Below are positions 1-8,376 of a stretch of DNA of 64,000 nt, in pieces. The notes under the pieces were generated by a model, which did no database searches, was not told the DNA's origin, and saw only the letters and a list, made by a program, of their open reading frames with translations. The position numbers were made by a program, and so were the translations under genes. How positions within the stretch are numbered: position 1 is the first letter of the stretch; each line of letters opens with the position of its first letter. The DNA is from Cunninghamella blakesleeana (taxonomy: Eukaryota; Mucoromycota; Mucoromycetes; Mucorales; Cunninghamellaceae), in contig JAFCIZ010000001.1 of assembly GCA_017871115.1 (NCBI GenBank), positions 7,810,001 through 7,874,000 on the forward strand. Reading direction: 5' to 3'.

Positions 1-517
1 AAAGTACAACGTGGTAATGATATTGGTGTGGTACCTGAAAATTATGTGAAAATAATTGAACAAGTACAGGAAGAACAATATAACCCAACAACTTCTTATG
101 ATGATCATAATATATCACAACAACAACAACTACAAGCTCCCTCTATAAATGAACAACATTCATCAACTATTATATCGACTGATACAACTACTACTAATAT
201 TACTACTACACCAACAGAATCAACCCTTGATTATGTAGTTGCTATATATGATTTTGAAGCTGTTAATGCGGATGAATTAAATTTAAAAGAAGGCGATAGA
301 ATTGTAGTGACAAAGCGAGATGAAAGTGGATGGTGGGAAGGTAAAAAGGAGATATATATAATGAAAATACATACCTTTTATTTTTTTATGTTATTTCTAT
401 TTATTTATTATTTTATTTATTAATTTTTATTATTATTACTACTATTATATATATTAATTAGGTGTACTAAATGGCCAATCAGGTATTTTCCCATCAAATT
501 ATATTCAGCCAGTTTAA
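1..517 (+). CDS. SH3-domain protein, C-terminal part (Bzz1/Abp1-like)
   Basis: The reading frame is open from base 1, so the 5' part lies outside the window. The first exon (1-340) begins inside the end of one SH3 domain (GVVPENYVKI), then has a Gln/Thr-rich linker and the start of a second SH3 domain (ALYDF-like AIYDFEAVNADELNLKEGD, then GWWEG). Splicing 340 to 462 (donor GTAAAA, acceptor TTAG) restores the rest of that domain, NGQSGIFPSNYIQPV, then stop at 515-517. Tandem C-terminal SH3 domains are known from actin-patch adaptors such as Bzz1 (F-BAR) and S. pombe App1/Abp1, which recruit WASP-type activators at endocytic sites. Which family this is cannot be decided without the N-terminus. 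The SH3 call is firm; the actin-patch role is inferred. Confidence 0.85.
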
Positions 518-719
518 TATGATATATATATAAAAGAAAAAAACTCAAACTTGTCGATAATTTAATAAATTCGTCACTTTTTTTTGCCTTTTTTTTTTGG
601 TTTGCTATGTACTTTATAATATCCCAATAAAAATAAAAATATACTATTAATAGTATCTTTTTTTTAACTATATTATTTGACCTTAACACAGTAATTTTTT
701 TTAAAATTAATTTTGATAA

Positions 720-1430
720 ATTTACCTTTCATCCTTATTGCCATTTCTATAACTCCCCTTTTCATTAATATCGAGACAAGCACAGAAATATACAGGTTCA
801 CAACTATAATTTTGAGGATAACGCAGAATATTAGATTCATTATTAAATAATCCTACATCAAGTGATACTATGTATTCATTAGGTATTAAAGCTACACAAA
901 ATAAACATAATATTTTCATTATGCCCAATACCAAAATCTGGAACAAAAATTATATCTCTCGATTGTGTTGAAATCCTACAAATAGGATGAAATTTTATTT
1001 TTTAAAGAGTGTTCATCAAGCCCAGTCATTTCCATTATATAGTTTACGATTCTATTAATATTTGATTCATCAATTCCTGTCGTACCACCTCCATATTTAC
1101 GAACTTTATAAATATAGATATATATATATGTCATAAATTTTGTTGATTTGTAAAATCAGAATAAAAAAATATAGCAGCTTTAAATGTTATATGGTTATAT
1201 TCAATATTATGCAAAAGTAAATAATTATATAATGATTTACAAACATCATTAAAGATATTGGTTGATTTATATTTATATCCAATATTTTTGTATATTTTAA
1301 TGTAAATCGTTTTGCGCTCAAAAGTAATGATCTTAATTGATTTTGATATACCATTTAAAAGTTTTATTAACTTAAACATTTTTATTTTTATAAAAATAAT
1401 TAGAAGATATATAAAAAACTCTAATAACAT
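720..1430 (-). pseudogene. degenerate coding relic, family unknown
   Basis: The minus strand carries several protein-like fragments in different frames. One runs 1430-1131, then a segment with KYGGGTTGIDESNINRIVNY (about 1110-990), then VPDFGIGHNEN (about 950-910), then a fragment ending SYRNGNKDER at 722. Shifts and stops separate them. They are much less AT-biased in content than the neighbouring spacer and look like one decayed gene, possibly with an intron near 1130. I do not recognise the family. It could equally be several unrelated chance ORFs. Confidence 0.3.
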
Positions 1431-1455
1431 TTTATATATTCTAAATGGAAAAAAT

Positions 1456-1539
1456 ATGCAAAAAAATATGCAAAAAAATATGCAAAAAAATATGCAAAAA
1501 AATATGCAAAAAAATATGCAAAAAAATATGCAAAAAAAT
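1456..1539. repeat. 12-bp tandem repeat, 7 units
   Basis: The unit ATGCAAAAAAAT is repeated seven times without visible change. Read on the plus strand it encodes (Met-Gln-Lys-Asn)n, but there is no real gene around it. The identity of the units points to recent slippage expansion. Confidence 0.9.
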
Positions 1540-1614
1540 AAAAAAAAAACTACATAAAAAATAAAGAAATAAAATATCTCTTTTTTCTAAAGTATGATAG
1601 CCAATTTGAAATAC

Positions 1615-1615
<1 letters not shown>

Positions 1616-1665
<50 letters not shown>
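1616..1665. repeat. poly(A) tract, 50 nt
   Basis: An uninterrupted run of about 50 A residues. It may be the tail remnant of a retroposed transcript or a simple slippage tract; no adjacent retrocopy was recognised. Confidence 0.85.
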
Positions 1666-1668
<3 letters not shown>

Positions 1669-2138
1669 TTATATATTTTATTTTATATTTTCTAATTTTA
1701 AACTCAGTGCAAAGTTCGATTTAATAAATAAAGAATGATTACAACAACCATTATCACAAACGAAGTGTAATATATATAAAAAATGTAATATTTAAAGTCT
1801 TTGTAAATATTAAATTATTTATAATATTTATAATATAATATTTAGTAATATGTATGTAAGGATACATCTTAGTTCTTTTAATTCTATTAAAATATCTAAA
1901 TTATCCACATCGATAGTTATAGCCTTTGATTTATAAGAATATATGATCCATTCTTACTACAACATCCATTTGAACTATTTGTATAATTACCTTTTTTTCT
2001 CACGCGTCTTCTTTATCCTTTTCTCCCCGTTTATTTTCGTTGTTTTATAAAAAAAAATTAAAAAAAAAAGGAAAATAGTTCCTTATATGTAAAAAAAAGC
2101 ATGAGCTTTAATGGCAGCATGGAAAAAACATTTATTAT

Positions 2139-2927
2139 TTATTTTATTGTTTTAATTAATATTTCGTAGAGTTCTTTAGATTTTGAAAAAAATGGTGAAT
2201 GTGAGGTATTCATAAGTACTACATTTTCTATCCTACTATTATACATCATTTTTTGAAGAGCAGGTTGAATAGCATGATCTTGTTGCGTGCTAATATAATA
2301 TTTTTCTACATCATAAATAATACCCCTCACTCTCATTTTTTCAGTAGTTACACGAGCAGGTTGATCTCTTATTTTACTTTTGGCAAATTCTATATCTTCT
2401 TTACTACAATCATTAAAGAAATCACCTGCTACATATTCGTCATCTATTGTCATAAGTGATTCATTGTTTTTTTTAATGTAAAAATGATTTTTGATTGGCA
2501 TTTCCGATAAAGCTTGACCATCTTGTAAGAACCAAGCAGCTAAATAGACAACACGATGTATCCTTTCAGGAATTCTTTCTGCAACTAAGGTAGCTGTTAA
2601 TCCACCAAGACTATGAGCAACAAGAATAATTTTTTCATTTTCTTTAACGCGTTCATTAATAACAGATAGAGTCTTGTCTATATGGCTTTGTAAATCAACT
2701 TTATCAGCAGGTGTATAGTCATCTCCACAACCTGGAAGATCAAATGTTACAGTTTTGTAATTGTTTTCCTTAAAAAAAGGTACAAGTCTTTTATCAAAAC
2801 ACCATGCTCCATGCATAGCTCCATGTATAAAAACAAAAGCGTAATTGTCCTTCGTTATTACATTACAATGTATAATGGGCATTAAAAAAAGTAAAGTAAA
2901 AAATAAAATTATCTCTTTAGATTTCAT
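2139..2927 (-). CDS. secreted alpha/beta-hydrolase (methylesterase/HNL-like)
   Basis: Single-exon gene, 262 aa. Residues 1-21 form a signal peptide (hydrophobic core IILFFTLLFLMPIIHC). The fold follows: oxyanion-loop HGAMHGAW (35-42), DLPGCGD (63-69), nucleophile elbow AHSLGG with Ser106, then a late Asp (in QDHAI) and His (in TSHSPFF) completing the catalytic triad. The HGAxHGAWCW-type opening and the short cap resemble the plant/bacterial methylesterase and hydroxynitrile-lyase branch of the superfamily. The enzyme is likely an extracellular or secretory-pathway esterase; the substrate cannot be read from the sequence. It stands alone among repeats and has no introns, unlike most neighbours, so acquisition by transfer is possible but unproven. 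The start ATG is the only one that includes the signal peptide. Confidence 0.85.
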   Translation of the reverse strand: MKSKEIILFFTLLFLMPIIHCNVITKDNYAFVFIHGAMHGAWCFDKRLVPFFKENNYKTVTFDLPGCGDDYTPADKVDLQSHIDKTLSVINERVKENEKIILVAHSLGGLTATLVAERIPERIHRVVYLAAWFLQDGQALSEMPIKNHFYIKKNNESLMTIDDEYVAGDFFNDCSKEDIEFAKSKIRDQPARVTTEKMRVRGIIYDVEKYYISTQQDHAIQPALQKMMYNSRIENVVLMNTSHSPFFSKSKELYEILIKTIK

Positions 2928-3734
2928 TATTATGTGTATTTTTTTTTTATAAATAAAAAAACAAAATGAATTTTTTTTTTCTTTTTATACAATGATACGG
3001 ACTTTTTTTTTAAAAAAAAAAAAAAAAAAAAAATACTTGAACTTGGGTGTTAAAAATTGTTTTAATTGATGAATTCTAAGCGTATCACTTTCCTCTTTGA
3101 AAATTTGCTGACCCAGAATGACTTATTATTTTACTTTATACATACTTTAATAAATAGAACATAAAATATAAAAGTCTTTTAGCATTTAACATTGATAAAT
3201 ACTCATTCACTTTACTAATATTATAATATAATTTTAAAAAAAAAAAAAATGAAAAATGGAAAACAGAAAAAAAATTTTTTCATGATCCACTCCTCTCTAA
3301 GACGCTGGTTTTAAGGAATTTTTCTTTCTTTTTTTATATTAAAAATATGGTTACCTCTACAAATTACAATCGTGTACTTTTTAATTGTCGGTATTGTGGT
3401 TTATATTCTCATTCAATTATACCTCGATATGGATTCCTTTTAAACCCCAAAAGAGACTATGTAAATTTTCAACGTACATATTTTATTTTTTTAAAAAAAT
3501 TATAATATAATGAAAATAAACGTATTAAAGATGAGATATGAAGTATTTATCTTATTAATAGTATTTCGTTGACATAATTCCAAGCAAATCACAGATATAG
3601 GAATTCTTTAAAGGGTTATTTCACCGAGTTAATATAATGAGTGAGAAATTTTATTATAAGTTTATAACATTATCTATTAATATTTATTTTTTTAAAAAGA
3701 AAACAATGAAACAAAAAATATTACTGTTATAGGG
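2928..3734. other. gene-free AT-rich spacer upstream of the hydrolase
   Basis: Homopolymer-rich DNA including a T9 run joined to about 20 A (3003-3033). A 52-codon plus-strand ORF (3346-3504) with one CxxC pair is probably chance. No RNA gene or repeat unit was recognised. Confidence 0.5.
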
Positions 3735-4275
3735 TGGGTACATCTCGAGAATCTTCAATGCAAACATTAATTAATTATATATGTATACATATATTATTAT
3801 AATTATATATACTCTTCACTTATTTCAAAAAAGAATATCTCTTTTATCTAGAAAGAAAAATGCTTTTTATCCTTCTATCCCTTTTTAAGAGAAAAATCTG
3901 TTAACACTTTTCTCTCTTCTAAGGAGAAGAAAATGTTAACTTTATTTTTTTTTAATACTGTTGATTATTATCCAATGTTAATTTATTTTATTATTATAAC
4001 AAACATATTTTATTTTATTGATTATTACTCTTTTTATATAATAGTCTACCCTCTGACTTTAAAATTCGTTTGCATATACTTTTGAATTTTTTTTAGATTT
4101 TTTTTTATTTTTTTATTTTTTTTTATTTTTTTTTACTTTTACATTATATTAAGTTGTTCTACTTATAAAACAAGAATTGGTGCTAACTATAACTATGCTA
4201 TTTACAATTAATATAATACAAACTTACTTCTTTTCTTTTAATATAAATAACTCTTACCAAAAACATAATATTATT
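3735..4275 (+). repeat. degenerate LTR relic of a gypsy-related family
   Basis: This stretch shares blocks with the LTRs at 5954-6430 and 6431-7079: GTTGATTATTATCCAATGTT-like text, CTCTGACTTTAAAATTCG, and the core CTACTTATAAAACAAGAATTGGTGCT (4160-4185, split here only for description), followed by CTCTTACCAAAAACA. Boundaries are approximate because the ends are eroded. It lies in the same orientation as the other LTRs. It is either a solo LTR or one end of a dismantled element. Confidence 0.6.
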
Positions 4276-4342
4276 ATTTTTTACTTTGCTTTGCAGTTAT
4301 TAAAATCTTACTTTAATCCTGCAATTATATCATACTTTTAAG

Positions 4343-4565
4343 TCGACATCCCAAAATATTAAAAATGAAATGATTTTCTTATGTTCATTCGACTTAAGTA
4401 TGTTGCATCTATCCAAATTCTATGAAATTAATTCATTAGGTGATATTATTTTAAAAGTACAAAATTATATAAATAGCATACATTATACGAAAGATTCAAT
4501 ATTATAAAATATACATGTATAGAGTTCATGGTATTTCCATATAATAATTTGAATAAAAACATATA
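4343..4565 (-). repeat. terminal repeat of element A (gene-downstream side)
   Basis: Reverse complement of the 220-bp repeats at 14987-15206 and 16339-16558, diverged by many substitutions and small gaps. Shared anchors include CAAAATATTAAAA, TATGTTGCATCTATCCA and TACAAAATTATATA. Confidence 0.65.
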
Positions 4566-4783
4566 TCTTGATAAACTAATCATATATATTCATATATAAA
4601 TGCGATAGATAAGAATTTAAATTATGTTGATAATTAGAGAACATAAATCATATATTATTATTTCTTTTTATTTTATTTTCTAACAATAATATTTTTCCCA
4701 TAAATTCATAAATTATGTTATTTAAAGTATGATTTTTATTGCAAATTACTTAAACTGATATGATAATATTCAAAATTTAGTAG

Positions 4784-5544
4784 TTAATTCTTTTTAGTAA
4801 ATTGGTTTAAAGAGCTGCTAATCATAAAATTTATTTTTTGTATAAGTGGAGATACAACTTCTTCCCATTGCTCTTGTTTTTTCTCCAAATTCATTTCAAT
4901 TGGTTGAATCGGTCGTTTATATTTCCACATAATATTTGACTTGACATCTTTAATATTATTTATATTACTATTTCCTTGGCACCAAATAAATTCCCATTGA
5001 TATCCTGTTGTTACAATACCATATATCGTATGATTATATGGTGCACCATTTTTAATATTTTTTATGTAAGCATTATATAACTGCATAAGTAACTGTGCTC
5101 TTCCTTGGTCAAAATCATCTTTTTTAGCTTCACAAATGATTAAAATATATTTTTTGTGAACTATTACATATTTAACAGGCCCTTTAATATCTTCACCTTC
5201 AATTGATTCTTCTGCTAAAAATTCTACTTCTTTATCGTAATAATCAGCAACAATACCCCAAAAAATAGCATCGATAATTTTTTTCTTTTAGCTCCATTTC
5301 CTTCATTAATTATTCCACACGCTTTAGTTAAATCAATAAGGTTTTCAGTTATTTTTTTAACAATTTTATTATCAATTTCTTTCATTTCAATATCTTCATC
5401 TTTTGAAAATAATTCTTTACTCTTAATTCCAAGATACTCTAAAAATTTTTTATAGTTTAATCCTGAGTATCCTTTTTTATCTTTATATTTAAATATATTT
5501 GCAGTTTCTTCTTCTTCTTCTTTTCTTCTTTTAAAAATTGACAT
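4784..5544 (-). pseudogene. PD-(D/E)XK-like nuclease gene, frameshifted copy
   Basis: Two overlapping frames (5544-5224 and 5086-4784, joined by the frame between) together match the 250-aa intact paralogue at 15415-16167 from first to last residue. One base is missing in an A/T run near 5278-5284, throwing the reading frame off after residue ~88. The conserved GPVEYV motif reads GPVKYV here, so the first predicted metal-binding Glu is replaced by Lys, while the EAKK motif is kept (ICEAKK). The copy is thus doubly disabled. The substitutions elsewhere are largely conservative, suggesting the protein was functional until fairly recently. Confidence 0.8.
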
Positions 5545-5846
5545 TTTATATACAAGAAAAATACATTCGTAAAATAAAAAAAGAAATAAAAATACTTTTT
5601 ATATTTATCTTGGATTTAAAACTCAGATACCATTTTTATAACGCGTCAGATGTCATATGATTATTCTATATCCTTCATTAATATTGTATAATATCTTCTA
5701 AATACTGTAATAATAATATATATATATATATTTAAAAACATAAAAGAAGAAAGGCTTTTCTTGTTTTTATTTAAGTAACCAAATATTACAAAGATGTTAA
5801 AAATCTACTTATTTTATGCAAATTATGCATTCTGATATCTATAAGG

Positions 5847-5953
5847 TTGACATCCCAAAATATTAAAAATGAAATGGTTCTCTTATATTTATGTAATTAA
5901 AATATGTTGCATTTATCCAAACTCTATGAAATTAATTCATTAAATGATACTAT
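5847..5953 (-). repeat. terminal repeat of element A (gene-upstream side, truncated)
   Basis: About half of the ~220-bp repeat, with the same anchors as 4343-4565 (GACATCCCAAAATATT, TATGTTGCATTTATCCA). It ends abruptly around 5950, where LTR sequence of the older family begins. Confidence 0.6.
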
Positions 5954-6430
5954 CGTTAGCAATAACGCTCTCTGATTTTTCTTTCCTTTTTTTGGTCTGA
6001 TGTTGCGTTACTGGTGCAAAAACACCAAGGTGTTTTTGTTCCTTACCCAATCCTTATAAATTTTTAATATAAATAGAACCAATTTTTCTCTCTTTCTTTT
6101 AAGTTATCAATTTTTTATAATAAATTATTATCTACTAAATAATTATTAAACTTGTTCACTTTATAAATCTTATTTTATTTCATCTGATATTTCATATCAT
6201 TATATATTTTTTATTTTTTATACTTTTTATTATTTTATTAGATTATTACTCTTTTTGTACAATAATCTACCTCTGACTTTAAAATCCATTCGCATATACT
6301 TTTGAATTTTTCTCTTAAACACTTTATTTTATTTTTTTATTTTTACTTTTGCTATAACTTAAGTCGTTCTACTTATAAAACAAGAACTGGTGCTCACTGG
6401 AAATTATATTATTATAATTAATTCAAATAC
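5954..6430 (+). repeat. older LTR, left part (interrupted by the young gypsy element)
   Basis: Matches the relic at 3735-4275 over CTCTGACTTTAAAATCC, GCATATACTTTTGAA and CTACTTATAAAACAAGAAC-TGGTGCTCACTGG. The match resumes after the young element at 14567 (TTTTACCAAAAACACA) and ends ACACAACA at 14678. Removing 6431-14566 plus one copy of the ATAC duplication restores a continuous old LTR. The young element therefore landed inside it. Confidence 0.7.
6017..6038. repeat. perfect 10-bp palindrome with 2-nt spacer
   Basis: CAAAAACACC and its exact reverse complement GGTGTTTTTG are separated by AA. It lies in the upstream part of the older LTR, where U3 regulatory sites would be expected. Confidence 0.8.
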
Positions 6431-7079
6431 TGTTATGTTCTGGCTAAACCTCCCATAATTGGGCAAGGCTTAACTATAATCTTATTTTATATATATACAT
6501 ATAGGTATATATATCCCATTTAAACTCAGTATAGATATATATATATACTCTCTTATATATATGCACTAGCATATATATATCAATGATCGGTATTTAAAAT
6601 TCAAATCCTTTTTATATAAATACTCGACAATTTTTATTTTATTTTTGAAAAATCAGTTAATAACAAGTTAATTTTAAATAAAAGAACTTATATTATAACC
6701 AATAAGTCTATTAACTCATCTTTTTAGCTAAAGATTATTTTTATTTTATATTAATATTGTTGATTACTATCCAATATTACTTTATATTATTTTATTATAA
6801 TAATCGTTGATCTTTATCCGATATTATATTTATTTTATTTTATTTTAAATTTATTACTTTGTCTATATAATTGTTGATCTTTATCCAATTATATAATTTA
6901 TTTTATTTTATTTTATTATTTTAATTTTATTTTAAATTATCAATCCAAACTAAGTTGTATCTACTTATAAAACAAGATACTGGTGCTCACTGACAACTAA
7001 ACTAAACTATAAAACTATCTACTTTCCAAAACTATAAAAGGAAATTCTATTTTTCAAACAACCAAAAATTTACACAACA
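6431..7079 (+). repeat. 5' LTR of the gypsy element
   Basis: 649 bp, begins TGTTATGTTCTGG and ends TTACACAACA. Identical to 13918-14566 apart from one base seen by eye. Confidence 0.97.
6966..6972 (+). promoter_or_regulatory. TATA box of the LTR promoter
   Basis: TATAAAA inside the block CTACTTATAAAACAAG, which is conserved in three different LTRs of this window while the flanks diverge. A start of transcription about 25-30 nt downstream would leave a short R-U5 of about 80 nt. Same motif in the 3' LTR at 14453-14459. Confidence 0.6.
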
Positions 7080-7084
7080 TATTT

Positions 7085-7097
7085 TGGTGCTCACTGG
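7085..7097 (+). other. primer-binding site candidate
   Basis: TGGTGCTCACTGG starts five bases after the 5' LTR. It opens with TGG, the complement of a tRNA CCA end, as LTR-element primer sites do. It would pair with a tRNA ending CCAGTGAGCACCA. The tRNA-His gene in this window does not fit it. Curiously, 12 of these bases also occur inside the LTR at 6981-6992. Confidence 0.55.
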
Positions 7098-7254
7098 CGG
7101 GGATAATACTAAAAACCGGGGAAACACTAATTATCAAGGAATAACTAAATCTATAAAAGAATATAATCAAGAATACTTAAATTCAAGTTAAACAACTACT
7201 TTAAAAATATACAAACTTTATCATCCTATTTCAAAAACTTATCTTTATATTCCA

Positions 7255-8376
7255 ATGGAAAATCCACAAAAATCAAGTATCGAGCAAACCGCGTTGGAAA
7301 ATCATGATCATCACCATGATCCTAACCTTGCTGCTAAGCTGAAGCTTAATCTTTTAACTTTTTCAGGTTCTGATGACGAAGACTTTCGTTATTTTGAAAA
7401 GTCCTTGGAAAATTATTTTAAATTATCTAGAGTTGGTATGGATAGAAGGGCAATTATCTTGAAGGTGCAATTGTCTGGTCCTGCTGAATTCTATTTTGAA
7501 CAATTAGAACAAGATCCTAATATGGCTAATGATTATCAAAAATTGATGAATGCTTTAAGGGAAAAGTATGTCACCAAAGAATTGATATTATCATACGAAA
7601 TTGCACTTGGTACTATTAAACAAGGCAATGACGAAAGACCAAAGAACTTTTTGGCACGTATCCAAGAAATGGCAAGATTGGCACAATTGAAGGATGACCA
7701 TATTATATTGATGAGATTCCGTGCTGGTTTAAAAGAAGAAATCAGAATACACTGTATGGATCAAGGTGCTGAAACATTGAATCAATGGTATAACTATGCT
7801 GAAAATTGGTGGAAGACAAGACATATACAATCATTACCATCTGTATGTAATCTTACCAATGCTAATAGATTTGCTGGAGGCCATAAAAAGAAGTCAAATA
7901 ATAATTATGGTGATCATAATGGCAATATATCATTAAATACAGCTGAACATGTTGATGGAGAATCTGCATTCATGCAAAAACTTTTAGGTCATATGGAAAA
8001 ATTGATAAACACCAAATTGGAAGACAAAAGAGGTTCGTACAATAACCAAAGAAACAACAACAATAATACTCGTAACAACCAAACATATAATGGACCTAAT
8101 AATTACAACAGAAATAATAATCAAAAATACAGAAATAATCAGTATAACAATTATCGTCAATATAATAATAATAATAACAACAACAATAATCATAATTATA
8201 ACAATCAATATTTACCTGAAGATAATTATAACAACAGAGATTATTATTACCAAGGAAATCAAATGCAGAATAATAATAATTATAATCCACAATATAACTA
8301 TCCACAACAAAATAATTATAATAATCCACCAAATAATAATCAAAACAACACACCAGTTAATGGTTCAAAAAACTAA
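7255..8376 (+). CDS. gag: Gag of the gypsy element
   Basis: 373 aa. Residues ~25-190 form a capsid-like helical region of the retrotransposon-gag type (LKLNLLTFSGSDDEDFRYFE, then ALREKYVTKE and LMRFRAGLKEEIR). A short helix follows around 240-260 (ESAFMQKLLGHMEKLI). The C-terminal ~110 residues are almost only Asn, Tyr, Gln, Arg and Pro. There is no CCHC zinc knuckle, which most Ty3/gypsy Gags use for RNA binding; the Arg/Asn/Tyr-rich tail probably does that job. Gag ends in TCA-AAA-AAC-TAA, the -1 frameshift signal leading to pol. Start: first ATG in frame after the leader, in context CCAATGG. Confidence 0.93.
   Translation: MENPQKSSIEQTALENHDHHHDPNLAAKLKLNLLTFSGSDDEDFRYFEKSLENYFKLSRVGMDRRAIILKVQLSGPAEFYFEQLEQDPNMANDYQKLMNALREKYVTKELILSYEIALGTIKQGNDERPKNFLARIQEMARLAQLKDDHIILMRFRAGLKEEIRIHCMDQGAETLNQWYNYAENWWKTRHIQSLPSVCNLTNANRFAGGHKKKSNNNYGDHNGNISLNTAEHVDGESAFMQKLLGHMEKLINTKLEDKRGSYNNQRNNNNNTRNNQTYNGPNNYNRNNNQKYRNNQYNNYRQYNNNNNNNNNHNYNNQYLPEDNYNNRDYYYQGNQMQNNNNYNPQYNYPQQNNYNNPPNNNQNNTPVNGSKN

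Larger units (their letters stand above)
4343..5953 (-). mobile_element. repeat-flanked PD-(D/E)XK nuclease element, decayed copy A
   Basis: Same architecture as the intact copy at 14987-16558 but inverted and older: a ~220-bp terminal repeat (4343-4565), a 3' untranslated stretch, the nuclease-like gene on the minus strand (5544-4784), a leader, and a second repeat (5847-5953) that is cut short. Not only the gene but also the repeats and the leader/trailer (for example ATCTTGATAAA and GATATCAGAAT blocks) align with copy B. The whole unit therefore was duplicated as an element and not as a gene alone. The right repeat stops where an old LTR begins. Confidence 0.7.

Noticed and set aside
1312..1557. 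ORF with (Met-Gln-Lys-Asn)7
   Set aside because: A product of the 12-bp tandem repeat without homologous flanks; also considered as a CRISPR-like array, but there are no spacers.
3346..3504. 52-codon ORF with NCRYCG
   Set aside because: A single CxxC and no second half of a zinc module, no introns or homology seen; most likely chance.
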